Positions 1 to 8,633 of a stretch of DNA of 14,642 nt are shown piece after piece. A program made the position numbers and the translations under genes. Numbering within the stretch: position 1 is the first letter of the stretch; the number at the start of each line of letters is the position of its first letter. The DNA comes from Candidatus Thorarchaeota archaeon. GTDB lineage: Archaea > Asgardarchaeota > Thorarchaeia > Thorarchaeales > Thorarchaeaceae. A model generated the notes under the pieces. It was given only the letters and a program-made list of their open reading frames with translations. It was not told the origin of the DNA and made no database searches. The stretch covers positions 1-14,642 of the forward strand of contig JAEOSL010000085.1 in the NCBI GenBank assembly GCA_016840385.1, given 5' to 3'.

Positions 1-248
1 AACTCGTATCCGAACCTGCTAATATTCACCACAACATTATGATGACCAAGGTCGAATGTATTATTGAATTCCATCCAATAAGTTCCATTATTCCCAAGTA
101 GCGTATATGGTGAACCGTCTATAGTGATAGATTTCTGTGTGGCTCCATCAATGAGTGTTCCGTATGAATCTCTGTAATCAATTCCTAAGATAACACTCTG
201 AGTCCAATCAAAAACAATGGTGGTCCATGATGCAATCGCAACAGTAGG
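1..248 (-). repeat. Shortened repeat unit at the left edge (incomplete)
   Basis: After the nineteenth unit the frame continues with a related but altered domain: DGATQKSITIDGSPYTLL, then YWMEFNNTFDLGHHNV. The PPGFG turn is replaced by DLG, and the equivalent glycine arrives about six codons early, so the strict 101-codon register ends here. It may start a different C-terminal section; the rest is outside the window. Confidence 0.6.
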
Positions 249-3200
249 CTCTTCACTAATTGAGAATGGCACTGATGTTGATTGTGTAGCAAAGATTGCA
301 CTTGATGCATCAATATGAACTGAAAAGATACCAATACCAGGAGGATCCATATCACCATTGTATGTTCCATGATATGCTTCAGTTGAAACATTCCAGACAA
401 GTGGCAAGACATGTGAACCAATTGTAGCAGTTAGTGACCCTGTTTGAATTGGGGTTCCATTACTCATTCGATAATGAATCATTATTGTTGTAGATTCAAC
501 GTAAGTGATGCTATCCTCATTTGACCAAGTAATTTGGATTGATGTTGGATCCTTATCAAGAGTAAGAGATTCAGAAGGATCCTGAATGTATGCAAATCCG
601 AATTTTGATGCTTGGATTTCTAGACTATGTGTACCAAGACCAGGTGGATTGTCAGAACCACTAAATTGAGTTCCATACGCTCCTTGAGTGCTGTTCCAGA
701 GAAGGTCCCATCTTGTTCCGCCAATCGTAACATTCAGTACTGCTCCAAGGACGTCGGAACCATTGCTCATCGAGTATGTTACGAAGAGGTACGTATATTC
801 GAAGTATGTAATGCTGTTAGAATTACTCCAAACCACGGTGATTGTTGTTGACTCATCTATGATATTGAGTGTCTTGGTTGTATCTGGCAATCCATCATAC
901 CCTACTCTATCGGCTGCGATTATCAGACCGTGGCTTCCCATTCCTGGTGGATTATCTGTTCCGTTGAAAGTGATACGATAAGTTTCGCTTGCTGCATGCC
1001 AAACCAGATCCCATAGAGTTCCAGCAATTGTTACGTTAACTGTTGCACTAGTAATGGCTGTTCCATCCGCAATGGTGTAATTCACTACAAGAGTATCAGA
1101 CTCAACGAATGTTATCGTACCATCTCCAATCCAATAGCTATCAATATCTCCCAACTCACCACTAATGGTCAAAGTTTCTGCATTATCAGTAGTCGTTTCA
1201 TATCCTGTTTTATTTGCGATGATTGAAAGACCGTGTGAACCAAGTCCTGGCCATGTACCCGATTCAATGAAAGTGATTTTGTATAGTTCTAGAGCTCCAT
1301 CCCATGTAAGAGGCCATGTATCTGCGCCGATTGTAACTTCAACAGATGCGCCTGGGATGTCCGTTCCGTTTGACATTGTATAGTATACATATAGTGTCGT
1401 TGATTCTGAATAAGAGATATCGTTTCCATCTGTCCAACTTGTAGAGATGGAAGTCAGTTCTTCAAGAATTGACAGACTCTGCGAAATGTCAATGTGTTCC
1501 TGATAGTTTGCTTTTGATGCCATTACAATTAGAGAATGTGTTCCAAGACCAGGTAATGCATCCATCCCTCTAAATAGAATTTCATAGGCTCCTGCAGAAC
1601 TGTTCCACACAGTCATATAGAGTTCCGTGTCAATCGTAACATTGACAATGGCACCAACAACTGGTGAGGTGTTACTCATCAAGTAGAATATTCTCAAAGT
1701 TGTTTCATTAACATAGGAAATGGTGCTACTCGAAATCCACTGGAATCCGAGGGTTGTGTCTTCGACACGAAGCGTCAATTCCTCAAGAGAATCCAATTGG
1801 GGCTCGAATCCATATCTTGATGCCTCAATAACAACAGAATGTGTTCCGTACCCGGGAGGAATATCACTTCCGAAAATCGTAGTTTCGTATGCTTCACTCA
1901 AAGGATTCCATGTGAGTATCCAAAGTGTACCTCCGATTGTTGCATTCACTGTTGCAGAATCGATTGGAGTGGCATCACTCATCAGGTAAGCAACGGATAA
2001 TGTTGTGTTACTGTGATAGCTGATATTGTATCCATTTGTCCAAGCTATAACCAGACTAGTTGACTCTATGCTGATTGTCAAAGTTTCTAATGAATTACTT
2101 TGTGACTGGAAATCTTCTTTCCATGCAAGAACAGAAGCTGAATGGATCCCAAATCCTGGAGGATTGTCAGAACCGAGGAATGTATACTCGTATGCTTGAG
2201 TTGTGATATTCCAAACGAGAACCCATGGAGTAGTATCAATCGTTACATTCAGGGTTGCTCCAGTAACAGGAGCCGTGTTATACATCTGATATATTGCTCT
2301 GAGAGTAGTTTGTTCTACGTAGCTGATGCTATCACTATTTACCCACACTAGGCTTAGGGTCGTTGGGATAACAGGCAATGTCAGAATTTGACTACTATCT
2401 ACTTGACCAATGTAACCGGGTTTACCAGCGCGAATAGTCAGAGAGTGTGTTCCAACACCTGGGAATGTATCTGAACCCTCGAATCTGACCTGATATTTAC
2501 CCTCAGTTGCATTCCATGTCATTGGCCACAAGCGCCCATCTATGGTAACATTGAGAGTGGCTCCTAGTATTGTAGTCAGATTTGCCATTCTATAATCCAC
2601 AAAAAGGAATGTATGTTCATAGAATCCGAGGTCATTTCCGTTGGACCATTGGATTACTAGACTGGTGGGTTCTTCTCTCAACGTGACAGTTTGCGTTAGA
2701 TTTGTCTGTGGGTCAAAACCCTTCTTTGATGCTTGAATATTCATGGAGTAGATTCCAAACCCTGGTGGTACATCGCTTCCATTTATCCGAAGTCGATAAT
2801 CCTGATCCCCTGAGCTCCAAACGAGTGGGAATAAAGTACCTCCAAATGTTGCATTCACTATGGCTCCTGAAATTGGAGATGTATCACTCATTCTGTAGTT
2901 AACAGCTAGAATTGAGTAGGTGGCAAATGTGATGTCATTATCGGGAATCCAACTTACAACAAGAGAAGTTGGTTCACTCTCCAATGTCAAGCTTTGTGAA
3001 ATATCAGTGTGACTTTCGTATCCGAATTTATCCGCTCTGATTGTAATGCTGTGAGTTCCAAAGCCAGGAGGTTCGTCAGAACCAAAGAATTCAACGCGAT
3101 ATGTTTCAGTACCTCCATCCCACACAAGATCCCACCGGGTACCACCCATTGTTGCATTCACAGTAGCTCCAGTAACAGCAGATCCATTATTCATGGTGTA

Positions 3201-6200
3201 GTTTATTGAAAGAATAGTTGATTCTACGAATGTTATTGTGCTTGTGTTCGACCATGCAATGACAATAGATGTTGGTACTTCGTTGAGTGTCAATATTTCT
3301 GTTCCATCTAATTGAGTTTCATAGCCAGTTTTGCTTGCATCAATTGTGAGACCATGACTTCCGAAACCTGGTGGATCATCTGTGCCACTGAAAGTGTATC
3401 GATATGTTTGAGTTCCTGGATGCCACACAAGAGGCCAGGAATCGCCTCCAATTGTCACTGTGATAGTAGCACTTGTGATTGGAGTTGTGTTACTCATCCT
3501 GTATGATGCGATGAGTATAGTTGATTCGATATAGGTGATAGTATCTGTATTTGACCATGATATGAGTAGACTTGTTGGTTCTTCAATCAAAGTGAGACTT
3601 TCAGATGAATCCACCTGATTTACGTACCCAAACTTTCCTGCCCTTATTGTAAGACTATGAGTCCCAAAGCCAGGAGGTTCGTCAAAACCAAAGAATTCAA
3701 CACGATATGTTTCAGTACCTCCGTCCCACAGAAGATCCCATCTTGTCACTCCTATTGTCACATTCACAACTGCGTCGGTAACATGGGTTCCGTTACTCAT
3801 TGTGTAATTGATGATTAGAATTGTTGACTCGACGAATGTTATTGTATTCGTATTTGTCCATGTAGCGACAATAGCAGTTGGTTCCTCGTTGATGATTAGA
3901 AATTCAGAGGGATCCGATTGAGATACAAACCCTGTTCTGTTTGCATCTATTGTAAGACTGTGAATTCCTATTCCTGGAGGATTGCTCGAACCACTGAAAG
4001 TATATCGATATGTCTGAGACCCTGAATGCCAGCCGAGTAGATATGGAATACCACTAATTGTAGCAGTAACTGTCGCACTAGAAATCGAAGTAGTGTTACT
4101 CATTCGATAGTTCACAACAAGTGTTGTTGATTCGAGGTATGTGATTGTAGGTGAATCCAGCCAAGCCATGTACATACTTGTTGGTTCCACACTCAGAGTG
4201 AGTGTTTCAGTTGAATTTACATGATTCACATAACCATATCTTCCAACCCTTATTGTAAGGCTATGAGCACCAAAACCCGGAGGTTCATCGGAACCAAGAA
4301 ATTCTACTTGATAGGTTTCAGTTCCTCCGTCCCAAACTAAATCCCAGCGAGTTACTCCAATAGTGACATTAACAGTTGCCCCAGTAACAGCAGATCCATT
4401 ACTCATGGTGTAATTGACTGAGAGGATTGTTGACTCTACAAAAGTGATTGAATTCGTATTCGACCATGCAATAACAATAGTTGTTGGTTCCTTATTGAGT
4501 GTCAATATCTCTGTTCCATCAGATTGAGTTTCATAGCCAGTTTTATTTGCGCTAATACTAAGACTATGAATTCCAAAACCCGGTGGGTCATCCGCACCAC
4601 TGAAAGTATGACGGTATGTTTGAGTTCCCAAATGCCATACTAGGGGCCAAGAATCGCTGCCAATTGTTACAGTGATTGTAGCACCTGTGATTGGAGTCGT
4701 ATTACTCATCCTGTATGATGCAATGAGTGTTGTCGATTCGATGTAAGTAATCGTTACTGAATCTGACCAAGAAATGACCAAGGTTGTAGGTTCCTCACTC
4801 AATGTGATACTCTCAGTTGAGTCTACCTGATTTACATAACCATACTTGTCAGCTCGAATGACGAGACCGTGGGTGCCAAATCCTGGTGGAGAATCTAAAC
4901 CAAAGAAGAGGACTCGATAGGTTTCAGTTCCTCCGTCCCAAACCAAATCCCAGCGATTTACTCCAATAGTGACATTAACGGTAGCACCTGGAATTGGTGT
5001 ATTGTTACTCATTCTGAATGAAACTATGAGTGTGGTCTGTTCGACGAAGGTTATGCTATTCGTGTTTGACCAACTGACAATTGCAGATGTTGATTCCATC
5101 GATACAGTAAGACTCAGAGAAGAATTACTCTGATTTTCAAATCCTGTTTCTCCTGCGAGGACTGTTACTGAATGTATCCCAAATCCTGGAATTGAATCAC
5201 TCCCATTGATGGTTAATTCATAAACCGAGTTAGCAGGATTCCATATCATGGGCCAAAATCCAGTACCTATTGAAACATTGACAGTTGCGTCAGTTACCGG
5301 TAGTCCACTGGATTGCGTGTAATTTGCATTTAATGTTGTACTTTGTACATAGGAGATGCTGTTTCCATTAGACCAAGAGAGAACAAGTGTTGTAGGTTCT
5401 TTTGTTATTGTAAGAGTTTGTAAGGTATTATTCTGATACTCGTAGCCATACTTGTTTGCTTCAATGACCATTGAGTGAACACCATAACCTGGAAGAGCAT
5501 CGGAACCGTTGAATTGAAGCCAGTATCTTTTACTGGTGTCATTCCAGTGCAAAGGCCAAGTATCAGAATCAATAGTGACCTCAATTGTTGCTACCGGAAT
5601 AGACGTTGTGTTGGACATCTCATAATCCACATACAGAATTACACTCTCGATATAGGTGATACTTGAACTTGCAGACCACTGGATAGTCATTGATGTGCTT
5701 TCTTCGCGAATTTCGAGAGTTTCTGAAACATCACTTTGTGCTTTGTAGCCATCACTCCACGCTTGAATTGTTAGGCTATGAGTTCCGAATCCTGGGTCTA
5801 CATCATCACCATAGAATGTTCTCTTGTAGGTGTCACTTCCAGCGTCCCATGTAAGACTAAATGGTGTACCTCCAATCGTCACATTGACTGTTGCAGTAGA
5901 AATTGGAGACCCGCCCACTCGATTATATGCAACAGAAATTTCGGTAGATTCTACATAGGATATGTTGTTTGTATTCGACCAGGCAACTGTCAATGCTTCA
6001 GTATCATGGATAAGAGTTACCTCAATTGTTAGACTCTTATTTTCTATAGCGTATCCTTCTGCATAGACATACAAGTTGTGAGTTCCAGGAGCCATAGAAG
6101 CAGTAGAAACGGTTGCATCCCACCGACCATTGCTTTGATCATCAAGTGATTGATTCACTACAGAACTAAAAGAGTATGTAACATCTGCTGATGAGGTATC

Positions 6201-7946
6201 TATACCCGCAGCTGGAAATATCTGGTTGAAATCTATACCTATGTAGAATGTATCTTCAGTAAACGCATTGATGAAGTATTCATCAGCATCAAGAGTTGTT
6301 TGGTAGTATACGAGTACATCAGTGGTCCGATACCCCACCTCAGTTCCATTCATCCAGCAAAGCTCAATTGTGTGTAAACCGTTGGATGAGGAATCCGTGG
6401 ATATATCCCATTGGTGATGTGATACTCCTGCTGTCACAGAAACGTTCTCAGCGTACTCTTCAGCGCTCTGATAAAACACCCGAAGACAGGCATCTCCATT
6501 TGTAGCTGGAACGGAAATGGAGCTCTCTATTGTTGTATTGATATCCATAATGACTGAAACACTTACTTTGTCCGTGATTGCGTTATCATTACTCGTATCG
6601 TATTTTGATAGTGTTTGCAAGTAGTTGGGAGACGTACATTCTAAAATCCATGTTTCATCAGCTAAACTACTACATACTACATTAGCTCCAACTTGAGTGA
6701 AATGATCATAGTACTCTGTTGGATTTGTTTCATTGAAAAGATGATTAACAGTCCAGTCACCTAATATTGCTATTGTCAAATTCCGATCCTGTGACCCACT
6801 TAGCTCTGGGAAATCAAGGATGGAAGTAACATTCCAAATGATATCTGATCCAGAAGTACCTGCATACCATGATGATATTGATGTGATTTCTTTCTTGTAT
6901 CTGAGTGTCAGATCATATTCTATAGATACTGATTGATTAGACGAGAATTGTACCTCTGATACGTTGGATGTGGAACTGAATAACCAGTCAGAACCAGTCA
7001 ACGGGGATGAATTGCCCTTCAAATCTATTACATCTGGGTCTTGGAACTCGAGAGCTGAATTACTAGTTGTATTCCATGGAGTATATGTATAATTCAAGAA
7101 GGCTTCATACGGTCTATCCGAACTCCATAGGCTATATTCGGTATTATATCGTTGGGTTAGGAAGGAACCTGCTGCATCTTGATAATACCACCGTATCACA
7201 GGATAAATGTCAAAGAACTCGACTATCTTGGTTCCATTCATTACAGCATAATATACAGTGTCTGCATCAAGAATGGCAGACTCTGTTATATTCGCCCAAG
7301 TTGGAGTGAGCCCGACATGTTCCAATTGAACAGAAGAAACCATATTGGTGCTTCCATCCTGATAGTCCGATCTGAGGTCGAAGTATGCATAGTTTTGACT
7401 TGCTGGGATGTAAGAACTAGAATCATACAACAATGAAATATTGTTCAATTTTCCGTCATGATTCATATTGTAGAAACCTTGAGCTAACTCACTGTAATAT
7501 TGGTCACCTACACTAGTTTCGTTAATAGCGAAATCCAAATAGGTTTGATTACTATTTGATCCGACAACTTCAACTTCCGGTACTGCTACAATCCTAGAAG
7601 TTGCAAGTAGAACTTCGTACAATGACCATCCATCAATATGATAACCCGAGAAATCAATCGTCTGGTTATGTGTTGATGTATCTGCGAAGCTATTCATGAG
7701 TGAGATATCTAATCCCTGAATTTCACGAGAGTACGTGGCCACTGAAGCAAGATTGTTTCCACTGCTTTCAGCTGATGCTACTAATTTGCTTTCATAAGGG
7801 TCGTTAAAGACAGATGTTGAATCTGATTTACCAATATCACTAGTGATGGTTGGATTTGGAAGACAGAAACATAGAATCAAAATTCCAAGAAGAGAAATAG
7901 CAACTCTTCTCTGACTGTTAGATTGGATTCTCTTACGTATCATCAT
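1..7946 (-). CDS. Giant secreted Ig-like tandem-repeat surface protein (C-terminus beyond window)
   Basis: Reading the minus strand from ATG at 7946 gives 2648 codons with no stop, and the frame is still open at position 1. An in-frame TAG directly precedes the ATG, so the start cannot lie upstream; a second ATG follows immediately. Residues 1-14 are basic and 15-29 strongly hydrophobic, a typical secretion signal. Residues about 31-555 form a non-repetitive head rich in Tyr, Ser, Asn and Asp with many N-x-S/T sequons (HNQT, SNQT, INET, NNIS, ANIT, LNYT). From about 560 on come Ig-like units with the pattern SW(S/T)N...TY.E.......V.VTI....W.L.W....TY...F.G.D.PPGFG.HSL.I.A...GY. The Pro-Gly turn recurs every 101 residues from 719 to 2537. 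The role is probably an extracellular stalk or adhesin-like surface protein; this is inferred from architecture only. The Shine-Dalgarno upstream is weak. Whether it is anchored cannot be judged because the C-terminus is missing. Confidence 0.93.
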   Translation of the reverse strand, partial: MMIRKRIQSNSQRRVAISLLGILILCFCLPNPTITSDIGKSDSTSVFNDPYESKLVASAESSGNNLASVATYSREIQGLDISLMNSFADTSTHNQTIDFSGYHIDGWSLYEVLLATSRIVAVPEVEVVGSNSNQTYLDFAINETSVGDQYYSELAQGFYNMNHDGKLNNISLLYDSSSYIPASQNYAYFDLRSDYQDGSTNMVSSVQLEHVGLTPTWANITESAILDADTVYYAVMNGTKIVEFFDIYPVIRWYYQDAAGSFLTQRYNTEYSLWSSDRPYEAFLNYTYTPWNTTSNSALEFQDPDVIDLKGNSSPLTGSDWLFSSTSNVSEVQFSSNQSVSIEYDLTLRYKKEITSISSWYAGTSGSDIIWNVTSILDFPELSGSQDRNLTIAILGDWTVNHLFNETNPTEYYDHFTQVGANVVCSSLADETWILECTSPNYLQTLSKYDTSNDNAITDKVSVSVIMDINTTIESSISVPATNGDACLRVFYQSAEEYAENVSVTAGVSHHQWDISTDSSSNGLHTIELCWMNGTEVGYRTTDVLVYYQTTLDADEYFINAFTEDTFYIGIDFNQIFPAAGIDTSSADVTYSFSSVVNQSLDDQSNGRWDATVSTASMAPGTHNLYVYAEGYAIENKSLTIEVTLIHDTEALTVAWSNTNNISYVESTEISVAYNRVGGSPISTATVNVTIGGTPFSLTWDAGSDTYKRTFYGDDVDPGFGTHSLTIQAWSDGYKAQSDVSETLEIREESTSMTIQWSASSSITYIESVILYVDYEMSNTTSIPVATIEVTIDSDTWPLHWNDTSKRYWLQFNGSDALPGYGVHSMVIEANKYGYEYQNNTLQTLTITKEPTTLVLSWSNGNSISYVQSTTLNANYTQSSGLPVTDATVNVSIGTGFWPMIWNPANSVYELTINGSDSIPGFGIHSVTVLAGETGFENQSNSSLSLTVSMESTSAIVSWSNTNSITFVEQTTLIVSFRMSNNTPIPGATVNVTIGVNRWDLVWDGGTETYRVLFFGLDSPPGFGTHGLVIRADKYGYVNQVDSTESITLSEEPTTLVISWSDSVTITYIESTTLIASYRMSNTTPITGATITVTIGSDSWPLVWHLGTQTYRHTFSGADDPPGFGIHSLSISANKTGYETQSDGTEILTLNKEPTTIVIAWSNTNSITFVESTILSVNYTMSNGSAVTGATVNVTIGVTRWDLVWDGGTETYQVEFLGSDEPPGFGAHSLTIRVGRYGYVNHVNSTETLTLSVEPTSMYMAWLDSPTITYLESTTLVVNYRMSNTTSISSATVTATISGIPYLLGWHSGSQTYRYTFSGSSNPPGIGIHSLTIDANRTGFVSQSDPSEFLIINEEPTAIVATWTNTNTITFVESTILIINYTMSNGTHVTDAVVNVTIGVTRWDLLWDGGTETYRVEFFGFDEPPGFGTHSLTIRAGKFGYVNQVDSSESLTLIEEPTSLLISWSNTDTITYIESTILIASYRMSNTTPITSATITVTIGGDSWPLVWHPGTQTYRYTFSGTDDPPGFGSHGLTIDASKTGYETQLDGTEILTLNEVPTSIVIAWSNTSTITFVESTILSINYTMNNGSAVTGATVNATMGGTRWDLVWDGGTETYRVEFFGSDEPPGFGTHSITIRADKFGYESHTDISQSLTLESEPTSLVVSWIPDNDITFATYSILAVNYRMSDTSPISGAIVNATFGGTLFPLVWSSGDQDYRLRINGSDVPPGFGIYSMNIQASKKGFDPQTNLTQTVTLREEPTSLVIQWSNGNDLGFYEHTFLFVDYRMANLTTILGATLNVTIDGRLWPMTWNATEGKYQVRFEGSDTFPGVGTHSLTIRAGKPGYIGQVDSSQILTLPVIPTTLSLVWVNSDSISYVEQTTLRAIYQMYNTAPVTGATLNVTIDTTPWVLVWNITTQAYEYTFLGSDNPPGFGIHSASVLAWKEDFQSQSNSLETLTISIESTSLVIAWTNGYNISYHSNTTLSVAYLMSDATPIDSATVNATIGGTLWILTWNPLSEAYETTIFGSDIPPGYGTHSVVIEASRYGFEPQLDSLEELTLRVEDTTLGFQWISSSTISYVNETTLRIFYLMSNTSPVVGAIVNVTIDTELYMTVWNSSAGAYEILFRGMDALPGLGTHSLIVMASKANYQEHIDISQSLSILEELTSISTSWTDGNDISYSESTTLYVYYTMSNGTDIPGASVEVTIGADTWPLTWDGALELYKITFIESGTWPGLGSHGLSIIANKTGYETTTDNAETLTISGELGDIDSYWIGDGTITFVESDTLVVNYTIADGTAITSATVNVTIAGTLWDLVWHAASETYRITFNGTDNPPGMGSHGLIIAADRVGYDGLPDTTKTLNIIDESTTITVVWSNSNSITYFEYTYLFVTYSMSNGSDVLGAVLNVTIGGTRWDLLWNSTQGAYGTQFSGSDNPPGLGTHSLEIQASKFGFAYIQDPSESLTLDKDPTSIQITWSNEDSITYVESTTIMIHYRMSNGTPIQTGSLTATIGSHVLPLVWNVSTEAYHGTYNGDMDPPGIGIFSVHIDASSAIFATQSTSVPFSISEEPTVAIASWTTIVFDWTQSVILGIDYRDSYGTLIDGATQKSITIDGSPYTLLGNNGTYWMEFNNTFDLGHHNVVVNISRFGYE
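249..6005 (-). repeat. Tandem array of 19 units of exactly 303 bp (101 codons)
   Basis: The codons for the conserved Pro-Gly turn (CCTGG/CCAGG/CCCGG on the plus strand) fall at 337, 640, 943, 1246, 1549, 1852, 2155, 2458, 2761, 3064, 3367, 3670, 3973, 4276, 4579, 4882, 5185, 5488 and 5791. Every interval is 303 bp. Unit boundaries were placed at the Glu-Pro/Glu-Glu linker preceding the conserved Trp of each unit, e.g. 5703-6005 for the first. Units differ from each other at many positions, so this is an evolved protein-domain array and not a simple DNA satellite or an assembly collapse. Each unit is about the size of an Ig-like or fibronectin-III-like beta-sandwich; the fold itself is inferred from the alternating hydrophobic pattern and conserved Trp, Tyr and Pro-Gly. 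Confidence 0.95.
2976..5096 (-). repeat. Higher-order 606-bp dimer repeat (A-B-A-B-A-B-A) within the array
   Basis: Two unit subtypes alternate. A units (Pro-Gly codons at 3064, 3670, 4276, 4882) encode WDGGTETY followed by R/Q and V, then E/L-F-F/L-G. B units (3367, 3973, 4579) encode WH..(T/S)QTYR(Y/H)TFSG. Plus-strand stretches such as the ggtttcagt-cctcc-tccca block are shared among A units and absent from B units. Units four apart are also very close: comparing about 90 bases near 3250 with the equivalent near 4460 gives about 11 mismatches by eye. This indicates block duplication of dimers or tetramers, more recent than the rest of the array. Confidence 0.8.
6006..6299 (-). repeat. Divergent N-terminal repeat unit (about 98 codons)
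   Basis: The unit closest to the head keeps the Pro-Gly turn (APGTHNLYVYAEGY, residue about 620-621) and the terminal GY, but the Pro-Gly lies 98 rather than 101 codons from the next one. It lacks the usual SWSN...ITY opening. It looks like a capping or transitional domain between head and stalk. Confidence 0.65.
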
Positions 7947-8071
7947 CTAGTAGCAACTCGTTAATGGGATGGATCTCAGTCAATCTTACGAATTCTGATA
8001 CTCTATTTTACATAATTCGTACATATCAAAGTGCCGTGGATTAGAGTCAATCGAAAAATCGAATACAATTT
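7947..8071 (-). promoter_or_regulatory. Upstream region of the giant surface-protein gene, with weak TATA candidate
   Basis: This 125-bp AT-rich gap separates the DUF2299-like stop codon from the giant gene's start. On the minus strand a TGTAAAATAG segment (plus 8003-8012) lies about 57 bases before the ATG, compatible with an archaeal TATA box and a leader of about 30 nt. A TCGA-AAAA-TCGA repeat (8051-8062) containing a five-T run on the minus strand follows the DUF2299-like stop and could help termination. Neither is a strong match to consensus. Confidence 0.3.
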
Positions 8072-8581
8072 CTATGTATAGTAGGATGGGCTCGTGTCGG
8101 TCTTCTCATCTGGTTTTGGTCCAACTTGTCCTGTAGTTTCGTTTAGAAGAGCAATGACCATTTCTATTGCACTGTGAAGTCTACGCATCTTCTCCCATAG
8201 AATTTGCTCATTGAATGAACTATCGTAGATTCGGTCCGAAACAACAAATCCTGGACCTTTTGGTTGTGGCCCTTGTTGACCTGGTCGTGGTTGGACAAAA
8301 CCAACACCAACACCCGTAGTGAAAGCGAATTTCATTGTATCCATCTGGAAGGCACGCAATTTCTCTGCAGTCAGAAGTTTTTGATGCTGGGGAGAAATCA
8401 TGATCTGTGATTCTATCTGGATATGTCGTTGATCATTTGGTCGTACAACGGTGAAGAAGAATCTCTGAAACTTGACCTTGAATAGGAATTCTGCTCTTGG
8501 ATTTTTGATGCTCTCGATCTTGGTTCCCTCTTGTGAGAACCAATCTCGTACGGCCTTCTTGATTAGGTCAGATTCTTCCAC
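8072..8581 (-). CDS. DUF2299-like archaeal protein
   Basis: A 169-residue soluble protein with no signal peptide or membrane segment. Its layout resembles the archaeal DUF2299 family as remembered: an N-terminal helix (IKKAVRDWFSQEGTKIE), a beta-rich middle (FLFKVKFQ..FFTVVRP..... IQIESQIMISPQHQKLL) and a C-terminal helix (NEQILWEKMRRLHSAIEMVIALL). The family has no assigned function. A Pro/Gly/Gln-rich insert at about residues 97-111 (QPRPGQQGPQPKGPG) and an acidic tail look flexible. The start is GTG: an in-frame TGA lies about 36 bases upstream, and a GGAGGA Shine-Dalgarno sits 7 nt before GTG. The overlapping ATG two bases earlier is out of frame and soon hits a stop. It lies 52 bp downstream of the nitrilase-like gene, probably in one transcript. 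Confidence 0.75.
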   Translation of the reverse strand: MEESDLIKKAVRDWFSQEGTKIESIKNPRAEFLFKVKFQRFFFTVVRPNDQRHIQIESQIMISPQHQKLLTAEKLRAFQMDTMKFAFTTGVGVGFVQPRPGQQGPQPKGPGFVVSDRIYDSSFNEQILWEKMRRLHSAIEMVIALLNETTGQVGPKPDEKTDTSPSYYT

Positions 8582-8588
8582 ATCGTTT

Positions 8589-8594
8589 TCCTCC
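8589..8594 (-). promoter_or_regulatory. Shine-Dalgarno GGAGGA fixing a GTG start
   Basis: GGAGGA on the minus strand with a 7-nt spacer to the GTG at 8581. It decides the start of the DUF2299-like gene, since no in-frame ATG is available. Confidence 0.75.
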
Positions 8595-8633
8595 GATAAT
8601 TGGATAGGGTCGAGGGGTCACTTAACGCTTGTG

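Noticed and set aside
185..421. Minus-strand 78-residue frame
   Set aside because: It lies in a different frame from the giant gene, which is open through the whole stretch.
249..6005. CRISPR array or satellite DNA
   Set aside because: The period is 303 bp with no spacer/repeat structure, and the units diverge at the DNA level while preserving a protein pattern.
249..6005. Assembly artefact from collapsed or duplicated reads
   Set aside because: No two units are identical and the frame stays open throughout, so the copies are genuine diverged repeats, although copy number could still be misassembled in the A/B block.
627..6032. Many short plus-strand reading frames (e.g. 688-981, 1720-1989, 5778-6032)
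   Set aside because: They are antisense shadows of the repeat array; several recur at the same offset in successive 303-bp units (e.g. 3009 and 3312) and have no start signals or coherent protein character.
7857..7902. Lipoprotein signal (Cys near the end of the hydrophobic segment)
   Set aside because: Cys residues at 26 and 28 sit inside the hydrophobic core and the preceding LIL does not fit a lipobox well; an ordinary signal peptide is the simpler reading.
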